From: Omnitrophica WOR_2 bacterium RIFCSPHIGHO2_02_FULL_67_20
GTDB lineage: Bacteria > Omnitrophota > Gorgyraeia > Aquiviventales > Aquiviventaceae
Direction: 5' to 3'
NCBI GenBank assembly: GCA_001805695.1
Contig: MHGT01000029.1
Location: forward strand, 1 to 5,725
DNA: 5,725 bases
Positions within the stretch are counted from its first letter, which is position 1. Each line of letters starts with the position of its first letter. This document shows positions 1 through 5,223 of this stretch, in pieces. The notes beneath the pieces were generated by a model that had not been told where the DNA came from, made no database searches, and saw nothing but the letters and a program-made list of their open reading frames with translations. The position numbers and the translations under genes are program-made.

Positions 1-67
1 CGGACAGGACCCGCCCACCCTCAATGGATCGGCCCGTTGAGCAAGCGGGTTTGCCGGGGCACACACA

Positions 68-76
68 TGGTATAAT
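68..76 (+). promoter_or_regulatory. Extended -10 promoter (TGGTATAAT) for the ATP-grasp gene
   Basis: A perfect TATAAT hexamer at 71-76 is preceded by TGG (68-70), the extended -10 signature of sigma-70 promoters. No good -35 is present; TTGCCG at 51-56 is only 14 bp away, so the extended -10 may compensate. Transcription would start around 83-85, 2-4 nt before the ATG at 87, so the transcript is nearly leaderless. This promoter also argues against the upstream in-frame ATG at 24. Bases 1-67 show no gene I can support. Confidence 0.7.
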
Positions 77-86
77 CCTCGACGCT

Positions 87-1091
87 ATGCACCTCGGACT
101 GACCTTCGACCTTCAAACCGATCCAAGCGACTGGCGGCAGGCGGAGTTCGACCCGCTCCCGACGGTCCAGGCGCTGCAGCGCTCGCTCGAATCGCTGGGC
201 CACCACGTCACGCTCCTCGGCAGCGCCCTGGACGTCGCGCGGGGCGGGCGCGAGCGCTGTTGCGATGTGGACCTCGTCTTCAACATCGCCGAGGGCGCGC
301 ATGGCCGCTGCCGCGAGGCGTGGGCGCCCATGGTCCTGGAGCTCTTCGGCGTCCCGTACGTCGGCTCGGACCCGCTGGCCCTGGCGGTGGGGCTCGACAA
401 GGTGATGACAAAGCGGCTGGCGGCGGCCCACGGACTGCGCACGCCCGCGTGGCTCTGCGTGGACCGCCCGCAGGCGCTGCCCGATCCGCTGCCGCTGGCG
501 TTTCCCGTGATCGTCAAACCCCGCTATGAGGGCTCGGGCATCGGGATCGATCCCTCGTCGGTCGTCCGCGATGCCGCAGCGTTGCAGGCGCGGGTGGCGT
601 GGGCCTGCGAGCGGTTCGCCCAGCCGGTTCTCGTCGAGGAGTTCATCGAGCACGGCGAGCTGACGGTCTGCATCATCGGCAACGACCCGCCGCGCGTCTT
701 ACCCGCCATCCAGCGTCCGCTCGACCCGGTCAGCCGGCTCTCCTGCCATGTGGCAGGCCGCGCGTCAGGGCAGGGAACGCTCGCGCCGCTGGAGCTGGAT
801 CAGCGGCTGGAGTCTCAGGCGCAGGAGGCCGCGCTGACGCTCTTCGACGCCCTCGGCTGCCGGGACATGGCGCGCGCGGACTTCCGGGTCGACGGCCAGG
901 GCCATGTCTACTTCCTTGAAATCAACCCGCTGCCTTCGTTCGACCCGGAGGGCACCATCGGCCTGCTGGCGGAGCATCTCGGATGCCGCTACGCCGACCT
1001 CATCGGCGAGGTCCTGGAGGCGGCGCTGATCCGGCTGGGATCGCCGCCGCAGCGGCAGAGCCGGGTCTCCCAGACAGCGCTCCAGCCATGA
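87..1091 (+). CDS. D-alanine-D-alanine ligase-like ATP-grasp protein
   Basis: This 334-residue cytoplasmic protein belongs to the ATP-grasp superfamily, closest in pattern to D-Ala-D-Ala ligases, which use ATP to join an acyl phosphate to an amine. Visible motifs in order: VFNIAEGAHG (64-73), YVGSDPLALAVGLDKVMTK (91-109), the ATP-binding PVIVKP lysine with a glycine-rich loop (140-153), VEEFIEHGELTV (183-194) and the metal-binding stretch ARADF...FLEINPLP (D265, E278, N280). It lacks the classical Ddl GEDG signature and the usual N-terminal GGxSxE motif, so it is probably not the housekeeping Ddl; a ligase for another amino acid or peptide is likelier, but the substrate cannot be read from sequence. 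The ATG at 87 is preferred over that at 24 because a promoter lies between them. No Shine-Dalgarno is visible. The stop overlaps the next gene by ATGA, implying coupled translation. Confidence 0.85.
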   Translation: MHLGLTFDLQTDPSDWRQAEFDPLPTVQALQRSLESLGHHVTLLGSALDVARGGRERCCDVDLVFNIAEGAHGRCREAWAPMVLELFGVPYVGSDPLALAVGLDKVMTKRLAAAHGLRTPAWLCVDRPQALPDPLPLAFPVIVKPRYEGSGIGIDPSSVVRDAAALQARVAWACERFAQPVLVEEFIEHGELTVCIIGNDPPRVLPAIQRPLDPVSRLSCHVAGRASGQGTLAPLELDQRLESQAQEAALTLFDALGCRDMARADFRVDGQGHVYFLEINPLPSFDPEGTIGLLAEHLGCRYADLIGEVLEAALIRLGSPPQRQSRVSQTALQP

Positions 1092-1870
1092 ACCAGTCCA
1101 CCGTCTACCGCCATCCGCGCTATTACGCAATCGGGTACCGGTGGAATACCGGCGTCGAATGCGACTTCATCGAGGCCTGCCTCTCTGCGCACGGCCCGTC
1201 CACGGCGTCGCGCCTGCTCGACATCGGCTGCGGGGCCGGCCGCCATACGATCGAATTGGCGCGCCGCGGCTACCGGGTCACCGGTGTCGATGTCTCGCCC
1301 GAGATGGTCGCCTTCGTGCAAGAGGAATCGAAGAAGGCGAACCTACCGGTGACCGCCTCGGTGGACGATTTGCGGTGCTTGAGCCTGCGCGGGACGTACG
1401 ACGCGGCCTTCTGCTTCATGGACACGTTCCGCTTCCTGCTCACCAACGAAGAGATCACCGCGCACCTGCGGACCGTCGCCGGCCTGCTGGCCCCCGGCGG
1501 GCTCTACCTCACCGACTTCTGGGTGCCGGCCCAATGGGACAAGATCGGCAACGAGATCCACCAGTGGGAGCAGACCGAGGGCGGCACCACCGTCCGCGTC
1601 TTCTACCTCCAGCACCCGGAGTCGGTCGATCCGGTCAGCCAGACCTTCGACGACGAGCTCGTCTTCGTGGTCGAGGAACCGGGCGGCATCCGGGAGATCC
1701 GCGGCGGGCCCACCCGTACGCGGCTGCTCCTGCCGCAGGAGTTCGGCGCACTCGTCGGCGGCTCCGGTGTCTTCAGCCTCCGCTCGACCCACGGCGAGTT
1801 CGACCTCGTCAAACCCTTCGACCGCGCGACACTCTCCTGGCGGATGATCAGCGTCCTCCAAAAGCGCTGA
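1088..1870 (+). CDS. Class I SAM-dependent methyltransferase
   Basis: This 260-residue protein carries a Rossmann-type methyltransferase domain. Motif I, the SAM-binding loop LLDIGCGAGRH, is at residues 43-53; VTGVDVSPEM follows, with the acidic residue expected to bind the SAM ribose. Then come the motif IV-like YDAAFCFMDTFRFL and the LLAPGGLYLTDF strand-loop typical after it. The C-terminal half is a beta-rich region of the kind that covers the substrate site in this broad Methyltransf_11/25-type group. The start ATG overlaps the upstream TGA (ATGA), so it is probably translationally coupled to the ATP-grasp ligase, and the two may modify the same small molecule or peptide. That partnership is inferred from context only. 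The methyl acceptor is unknown. Confidence 0.88.
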   Translation: MNQSTVYRHPRYYAIGYRWNTGVECDFIEACLSAHGPSTASRLLDIGCGAGRHTIELARRGYRVTGVDVSPEMVAFVQEESKKANLPVTASVDDLRCLSLRGTYDAAFCFMDTFRFLLTNEEITAHLRTVAGLLAPGGLYLTDFWVPAQWDKIGNEIHQWEQTEGGTTVRVFYLQHPESVDPVSQTFDDELVFVVEEPGGIREIRGGPTRTRLLLPQEFGALVGGSGVFSLRSTHGEFDLVKPFDRATLSWRMISVLQKR

Positions 1871-1879
1871 GTCCCGGCC

Positions 1880-2362
1880 ATGACTCCCGCCAAACCGACC
1901 CCGCCGGCCGTCTTCGCCACCAACCACAAGGCGCGGCGGGACTACGACATCCTCGAGTCGCATGAGACGGGCATCGAGCTCAAGGGGACCGAGATCAAGT
2001 CCATCCGCGCTCACCGCGTCAGCATCGACGACAGCTTCGCCCGCGTTGATGCGGGCGAGCTCCTCCTGTATAATATGCATGTCAGCGCGTATGCGCAGGG
2101 CGGACGCTTCAACGTCGAGCCGGCCCGGGTGCGCCGTCTCTTGATGCACCGGCGGCAAATCGACCGGCTCTCAGGGCTGCTGACGCAGAAGCGGCTGACG
2201 CTCGTCCCGCTGCGGCTCTACCAGCAGCACGGGCTCGTGAAGGTGGAGCTGGGGTTGGGGCGGGGCAGGCGGATCTTTGAGAAGCGCGACCGCATTCGCG
2301 AGCGCGAGACGGACCGCGAGCTCCAGCGCGCCGTCCGGACTCGGCAGAAGCGGTCACGCTGA
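1880..2362 (+). CDS. smpB: SsrA-binding protein SmpB
   Basis: This 160-residue SmpB is the protein partner of tmRNA. It binds the tRNA-like domain, delivers Ala-tmRNA to stalled ribosomes and mimics the missing codon-anticodon contact in the decoding centre. Family motifs are present throughout: NHKARRDYDILE near the start, GIELKGTEIKSIR, LLLYNMHVSAY, RVRRLLMHRRQIDRL, LVPLRLY and VKVELGLGRGRRIFEKRD, followed by a basic Arg-rich tail that enters the mRNA channel. The usual Y/H-DKR near the tail reads FEKRD here, a mild variation. The start lies 9 nt after the methyltransferase stop with no clear Shine-Dalgarno, suggesting coupled translation. The tmRNA gene begins 15 nt after the stop, so both halves of the system are adjacent. 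Confidence 0.97.
   Translation: MTPAKPTPPAVFATNHKARRDYDILESHETGIELKGTEIKSIRAHRVSIDDSFARVDAGELLLYNMHVSAYAQGGRFNVEPARVRRLLMHRRQIDRLSGLLTQKRLTLVPLRLYQQHGLVKVELGLGRGRRIFEKRDRIRERETDRELQRAVRTRQKRSR
2046..2074 (+). promoter_or_regulatory. Possible internal sigma-70 promoter inside smpB, for ssrA
   Basis: TTGATG (2046-2051), exactly 17 bp, then TATAAT (2069-2074): a near-consensus promoter inside the smpB coding region, about 300 bp before the tmRNA. There is no room for a promoter in the 15-nt smpB-ssrA gap. The TATAAT spans the codons for the conserved residues Leu-Tyr-Asn-Met, so it may exist for coding reasons only. Confidence 0.4.
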
Positions 2363-2377
2363 CGACGACTCACACAT

Positions 2378-2767
2378 GGGGGCGATGAGATTCGATTCGG
2401 ACCCGTGCGCTGTGGGGGGCATGCCGAGGTTGTCAGGAGGCCTCGTAAAACACCTGGCAGCAATCCAAGTGCCAACTACAACCCTGTAGCAGAAGCGGAA
2501 GCGATTCTCGCTTCTGAGGCACTCCAAGTCGTCGCCTAATTAACTAGGCGACGCCGTTGACCGGTCAGCCTGCGGGCCGGGCGGCGTGTCGTGCAGGCTG
2601 GTCCGCTCGCGCGCCGCGCGCGAGGGGGCGAGGAGATCCAGCGGCTCTGCCTGAACGCGCCCGCTCCGCAGACGGGTTCGGGTGAGCGGTTCAATGCGGG
2701 GCTACGCATGTAGAGGGCCCACGACCTCGAGCCGAAGACCTGGGTGCAACTCCCAGCGCCTCCACCA
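2378..2767 (+). ncRNA. ssrA: Transfer-messenger RNA (tmRNA), one-piece form
   Basis: This is a complete one-piece tmRNA of 390 nt, the RNA that frees stalled ribosomes and tags their unfinished proteins for proteolysis. The acceptor stem pairs GGGGGCG (2378-2384) with CGCCTCC (2757-2763), with a G.U wobble as third pair, the identity mark for alanyl-tRNA synthetase. Discriminator A2764 and CCA (2765-2767) are encoded. Helix P2 begins TTCGG (2396-2400) with CCGAA (2732-2736). Conserved blocks match those of E. coli tmRNA: GCATGCCGAGG (2419-2429), CCTCGTAAAA (2441-2450) and CTACGCATGTAGA (2702-2714). The T arm is CTGGG-TGCAACT-CCCAG (2740-2756), where the usual TTC of the loop is TGC. It is probably co-transcribed with smpB, then cut by RNase P at 2378 and trimmed at the 3' end. 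Group I introns and two-piece permutation are absent. Confidence 0.96.
2471..2539 (+). other. tmRNA proteolysis-tag reading frame
   Basis: The tag frame starts at resume codon GCC (2471) and stops at TAA (2537-2539): 22 codons, beginning ANYNPVAEAE and ending ASEALQVVA. With the alanine carried by the tmRNA the tag would be 23 residues, longer than the roughly 11 residues of E. coli. The C-terminal VVA replaces the more usual LAA but keeps the small, hydrophobic end that ClpXP-type proteases recognise. The frame contains a small hairpin (GAAGCG 2498-2503 with CGCTTC 2509-2514). The stop codon lies at the top of an 8-bp perfect hairpin (2530-2537 with 2546-2553). Confidence 0.88.
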
Positions 2768-2771
2768 TGTT

Positions 2772-2813
2772 GCACCCTTGTTCTCATTCCAGAGGACAAG
2801 GGTGCTTATTTTT
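2772..2813 (+). terminator. Intrinsic terminator after ssrA
   Basis: A 13-bp stem (2772-2784 with 2793-2805, one G.T pair) closes an 8-nt loop and is followed by TTATTTTT. This is a strong Rho-independent terminator, 4 nt after the tmRNA CCA, ending the ligase-methyltransferase-smpB-ssrA unit. Confidence 0.92.
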
Positions 2814-2849
2814 GGTAGGAACCCCTCGATTTCTATTCCTCTGAAGGGA

Positions 2850-2855
2850 TATACT
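2850..2855 (+). promoter_or_regulatory. Possible -10 box upstream of the HTH gene
   Basis: TATACT lies in the AT-richer patch just after the terminator and is the best -10 candidate for the HTH regulator. No convincing -35 is found 16-18 bp upstream, and the distance to the ATG (about 140 bp) leaves a long leader. Confidence 0.25.
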
Positions 2856-2917
2856 AACGTCCAGAGAACGCATCGGTAGAGCACTCCCAAACAGTCCCGC
2901 CTGGCTGATCTGGGCTG

Positions 2918-2952
2918 GCCCCGGCCCGCCCGGCGAGCTTACTAGCCGGGGC
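2918..2952. repeat. GC-rich inverted repeat in the gap before the HTH gene
   Basis: GCCCCGGC (2918-2925) and GCCGGGGC (2945-2952) form a perfect 8-bp inverted repeat around a 19-nt loop, 44 bp before the HTH start. It could be an operator for the HTH protein or a leader hairpin; no T-run follows, so it is not a terminator. The same gap (2814-2996) contains a direct repeat, GAGCACTCCC, at 2879-2888 and 2964-2973, whose meaning is unknown. I see no gene in this gap. Confidence 0.5.
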
Positions 2953-2996
2953 AGGCACAGTTGGAGCACTCCCCTGGAATGAGGAGGGATTCACCC

Positions 2997-3341
2997 ATGA
3001 AGGGTGTGCGGCGCTTTCAGGATTACTTGAAGGAGCAACTCAAGGATCCCGCCTTCCGGGAGGCCTACGAGGAAGAGGGTCTCTTCGTCGAGCTGGCGAT
3101 CCAGATCGGCCAGTTGCGCCAGCGGAGGGGCTTAAGCCAACGTGCGCTGGCAAAGCGGCTCCATACCTCTCAGCAGACGGTTTCTCGGCTGGAGAGTCCT
3201 CGCAACGGCAGCCTCTCGCTGCGCACGCTCGTCAAGCTCGCCCGCGCCCTCGGCAAAGAGGTGAACCCCGTACCACGGCCTAACGGCCGTGGCTTCTGGA
3301 ACGACCCTTCGGGACGACCACGCCATTCCTCCCCGCCCTGA
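2997..3341 (+). CDS. XRE-family HTH regulator, HigA-like, 3' end altered by a small insertion
   Basis: The gene codes a small DNA-binding protein of the Cro/C1 (XRE) type. The N-terminal FQDYLKEQLKDPAFREAYEE segment (residues 7-26) is typical of HigA-like antitoxins. The HTH spans about residues 38-66 (IGQLRQRRGLSQRALAKRL then TSQQTVSRLES), followed by LRTLVKLARALGKEV. ATG 2997 is chosen because AGGAGG sits at 2982-2987, 9 nt upstream; a TTG at 2961 has no such site. The reading frame is 114 residues, but from residue 90 on it reads through an inserted element (3266-3373) and ends at a TGA inside it. Without the element the protein would be 94 residues and end KEVKVQFV with TAG at 3387-3389. 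The core HTH is intact, so it may still bind DNA. No toxin partner is visible on either side, so it is an orphan antitoxin or a plain regulator. Confidence 0.85.
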   Translation: MKGVRRFQDYLKEQLKDPAFREAYEEEGLFVELAIQIGQLRQRRGLSQRALAKRLHTSQQTVSRLESPRNGSLSLRTLVKLARALGKEVNPVPRPNGRGFWNDPSGRPRHSSPP

Positions 3342-3373
3342 CGGGCGGGGCGTCCACCGTGGTACGGGGTGAA
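3266..3373. mobile_element. Miniature palindromic insertion element (MITE-like)
   Basis: An insertion of about 105 bp has 13-bp perfect terminal inverted repeats: CCCCGTACCACGG (3266-3278) and CCGTGGTACGGGG (3357-3369). GTGAA flanks both sides (3261-3265 and 3369-3373; as a strict duplication outside the repeats it is TGAA). Inside are two perfect 8-bp hairpins with 4-nt loops: CCACGGCC-TAAC-GGCCGTGG (3273-3292) and CCCCGCCC-TGAC-GGGCGGGG (3331-3350). Removing one GTGAA copy plus the element (108 bp, 36 codons) restores the HTH frame. The right-hand hairpin with its CATTCCT lead-in resembles right ends of IS200/IS605 elements. In that case the GTGAA copies would be target and right-end cleavage motif rather than a duplication. 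It is too short to encode a transposase. Confidence 0.8.
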
Positions 3374-3430
3374 GGTCCAGTTCGTCTAGCGGCCATCTCC
3401 ATCCGAAGCGGTCCGCTTTGCGGGCGAAGT

Positions 3431-3455
3431 CGCCTGGCCTTCCGGGCGATTCTTT
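3431..3455 (+). terminator. Weak terminator-like hairpin after the HTH gene
   Basis: CGCCTGG (3431-3437) pairs with CCGGGCG (3442-3448, one T.G pair) over a CCTT loop and is followed by ATTCTTT. The T-run is poor, and it abuts the amidase promoter, so termination would be partial. Confidence 0.4.
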
Positions 3456-3463
3456 GATATAGT
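3455..3463 (+). promoter_or_regulatory. Extended -10 promoter (TGATATAGT) for the amidase gene
   Basis: TATAGT (3458-3463) is preceded by TGA (3455-3457), an extended -10 element like that at 68-76. No clear -35 lies upstream. Transcription would begin near 3470, giving a leader of roughly 30 nt before the amidase. Confidence 0.5.
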
Positions 3464-3498
3464 GGAGGCACTCAGAGACAATTGAAAGGTTGCTGTCG

Positions 3499-4302
3499 TT
3501 GTTGCGCGTCCGTCCCTCCGGTTCACTGTTCGCCGCCGCACTGCTCCTCGTTTCCGGCTGCGCCTCCGGGCCAATGCCGCCGGTGGGCTCATCCATCCGC
3601 AGTCCCGCCCGCTACCCCGGCGCCCCGCCGTCCGCGCCCATCCGCACCATCGTGCTGGACCCGGGCCACGGCGGGCATGACCCGGGCACGTCCCACTACG
3701 GGCTGAAAGAAAAGCACCTGGTGCTCGACATCTCGCGCCGCCTGCGCGCCGCCCTCGAGCAGGCCGGCTACACCGTCGTGATGACGCGGGACGCCGACCA
3801 GTTCATCCCCCTGGGCGGGCGGGCGGGGACCGCCAACCGCCTCCGCGCGGACCTCTTCGTGAGCGTCCACGTCAACGCCAACCGCAACCCCCGCATCTCC
3901 GGCGTCGAAGTCTACTACCCGCGCCTCTCCACGGTGGGCGGCACCTCCGCGTGGCCGCCCGCCGTCACCGCTTCGGAAATCGGCGTCGCCTCCACGACGG
4001 TCAAGCAGGTGTTGTGGGATCTCGTCCTGGGCCGCACCCGGTTCCAGTCCAGGCGGCTGGCCTCCTCGGTCTGCCGCTCGCTGCGCGACGGCCTCGAAGT
4101 GCCGTGCCGGGCGGTCAAGCCGGCTCGGTTCGTCGTCCTGCGCGAGGCCTGGATGCCGGCGGTTCTCGTGGAGGTCGGCTACGTCACAAACCAGACGGAG
4201 GCCTCGCGCCTGGCCGGCGCGGAGTACCGGCAAGCGGCGGCGCGGGCCATCGCCGACGGGCTCTTGTCCTATATCCGCAGTCTCGGGCTGGAGCACATTT
4301 AA
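3499..4302 (+). CDS. N-acetylmuramoyl-L-alanine amidase (Amidase_3), lipoprotein
   Basis: This zinc hydrolase cuts the amide bond between N-acetylmuramic acid and L-alanine in peptidoglycan, as the AmiA/B/C family does in daughter-cell separation. A short N-terminal hydrophobic stretch ends in the lipobox LVSGC (Cys21), so it is probably a lipoprotein anchored on the periplasmic side. A Pro/Ser-rich linker follows. The catalytic domain begins IRTIVLDPGHGGHDPGT. Zinc ligands H57, E71 and H124 (in SVHVNA) and the catalytic glutamate E225 (VLVEVGYVTN) are all present, so it should be active. No AMIN domain or cell-wall repeat is attached. The start is one of several clustered TTG codons: 3490 lies directly against the GAAAGG site (3484-3489), whereas 3499 has a normal 9-nt spacing and is preferred. 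The frame is open from 3490. Confidence 0.9.
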   Translation: MLRVRPSGSLFAAALLLVSGCASGPMPPVGSSIRSPARYPGAPPSAPIRTIVLDPGHGGHDPGTSHYGLKEKHLVLDISRRLRAALEQAGYTVVMTRDADQFIPLGGRAGTANRLRADLFVSVHVNANRNPRISGVEVYYPRLSTVGGTSAWPPAVTASEIGVASTTVKQVLWDLVLGRTRFQSRRLASSVCRSLRDGLEVPCRAVKPARFVVLREAWMPAVLVEVGYVTNQTEASRLAGAEYRQAAARAIADGLLSYIRSLGLEHI

Positions 4303-4311
4303 CCTGGGTGT

Positions 4312-4407
4312 GCGCGTTGAGGCGTTAGTGCGTTTGTGCGTTTAAACGAAGGTGATGGCGTCCATGCCACAACGCGCGAACGCGCCAACCCGCAAACGCG
4401 CTAACGG
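4312..4407. repeat. Inverted array of 8-bp-period GCGTT units
   Basis: The gap between the amidase and murI is filled by two facing arrays. On the left GCGTT occurs at 4314, 4322, 4330 and 4338, exactly 8 bp apart. On the right its complement AACGC (with AACCC and AACGG variants) occurs at 4371, 4379, 4387, 4395 and 4403, again exactly 8 bp apart. The core arms 4323-4342 and 4387-4406 match at 17 of 20 positions, two of the mismatches being G.U-compatible. It could fold in the transcript as a stem with alternative 8-nt slipped registers. No T-run follows. Origin and role are unknown; a dispersed palindromic repeat is likely. Confidence 0.75.
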
Positions 4408-4416
4408 GTATTGTTC

Positions 4417-5223
4417 ATGAACAGCGCGCGGCAGCCCATCGGCGTCTTCGATTCCGGCATCGGCGGCCTGACGGTCGTCAAGGCGATCATGGAGAATCTG
4501 CCGTCCGAGTCGATCGTCTACTTCGGCGACACGGCCCGGGTGCCCTACGGCACCAAGTCCAAGATGACGATCGTGAAGTTCTCGCTGGAGAATGTCGAGT
4601 TCCTCCTGCGCTTCGGCGTGAAGTGCATCGTCATCGCCTGCAACACGTCCTCCTCCTGGGCGCTGCCCACCCTGCGCAAGTACTTCAAGGTGCCCATCAT
4701 CGGCGTCATCCGGCCGGGGGCGGCGGCGGCGGTGCGGCAGACCAAGAACAAACGCGTCGGCGTCATCGGCACCAACGCCACCATCAAGAGCGGGGCCTAC
4801 GATGCGGCCATCCAGCAGCTCGACCCCGCCATCAAAGTGTTCACGCAGAGCTGCCCGCTCTTCGTGCCGCTCGTGGAGGAGGGCTGGCTGGGCGGGGACA
4901 TCAGCCGCCACGTGGCGCAGCGCTACCTCCAGCCGCTGCTGCGCCAGCGCATCGATACGCTCATCCTCGGCTGCACCCACTACCCGCTGCTCGCGTCCAC
5001 CATCCGGCAGGTGATGGGGCCGGGGGTGGCGCTGGTCGACTCGGCGCGGCAGACCGCGCACGAGGTGCGCGGCGTGCTCGTGGGGGCCGATACGATATCC
5101 GACTCGCGGAGGAAGCCGCGCTACCGGTTCTTCGTCACGGACGAACCGACGCAGTTCAACCGCATCGGCCACCAGTTCCTCGGCCAGGCCATCGGCACCG
5201 TGGAGCGGGTCAATGGTTACTAA
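4417..5223 (+). CDS. murI: Glutamate racemase
   Basis: The enzyme interconverts L- and D-glutamate without cofactor in the cytoplasm, supplying D-glutamate for the second residue of the peptidoglycan stem peptide. The 268-residue length is normal. All family signatures are present: IGVFDSGIGGLTV (catalytic-site D12), VYFGDTARVPYGTKS, IVIACNTSSS with catalytic C75, and LGCTHYPLL with the second catalytic cysteine C186 and H188. ATG 4417 is chosen since the protein then starts as relatives do; a TTG at 4411 would add two residues. No clear Shine-Dalgarno is visible, and a palindromic repeat ends about 10 nt upstream. It sits with the wall amidase before it and RNase PH after it, probably in one transcript. 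Confidence 0.97.
   Translation: MNSARQPIGVFDSGIGGLTVVKAIMENLPSESIVYFGDTARVPYGTKSKMTIVKFSLENVEFLLRFGVKCIVIACNTSSSWALPTLRKYFKVPIIGVIRPGAAAAVRQTKNKRVGVIGTNATIKSGAYDAAIQQLDPAIKVFTQSCPLFVPLVEEGWLGGDISRHVAQRYLQPLLRQRIDTLILGCTHYPLLASTIRQVMGPGVALVDSARQTAHEVRGVLVGADTISDSRRKPRYRFFVTDEPTQFNRIGHQFLGQAIGTVERVNGY

Noticed and set aside
33..52. Possible terminator hairpin of an upstream gene (CCCGTT with AGCGGG, then TTT)
   Set aside because: Six pairs including a wobble and only three T; too weak to call.
24..86. Upstream in-frame ATG giving a 21-residue longer ATP-grasp protein
   Set aside because: The extended -10 promoter lies between the two ATGs, and the extra residues do not resemble a domain or signal peptide.
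1343..2158. Long open frame on the minus strand across the methyltransferase and smpB
   Set aside because: It is the GC-driven shadow of two well-recognised genes and its protein has no recognisable motif.
2757..2767. Integration attachment site at the ssrA 3' end
   Set aside because: No copy of the ssrA end occurs later in the window and no integrase is present.
2702..2890. Short open frames over the tmRNA 3' end and terminator
   Set aside because: They overlap conserved tmRNA structure and a terminator; no ribosome site.
2866..2990. tRNA-like pieces (CGGTAGAGCAC at 2874-2884; CCTGGAATG near 2973-2981)
   Set aside because: They look like a D-arm and a Ser anticodon loop, but no acceptor stem, T arm or cloverleaf can be formed around them.
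3266..3373. CRISPR or tandem repeat
   Set aside because: The repeats are inverted, not spaced direct repeats, and there are no spacers.
3589..4296. Long minus-strand frame opposite the amidase
   Set aside because: Low-complexity Arg/Gly/Ala protein opposite a gene with intact catalytic motifs; a codon-bias shadow.
4342..5172. Minus-strand frame opposite murI
   Set aside because: Shadow of murI, His/Arg/Asp-rich with no family features.
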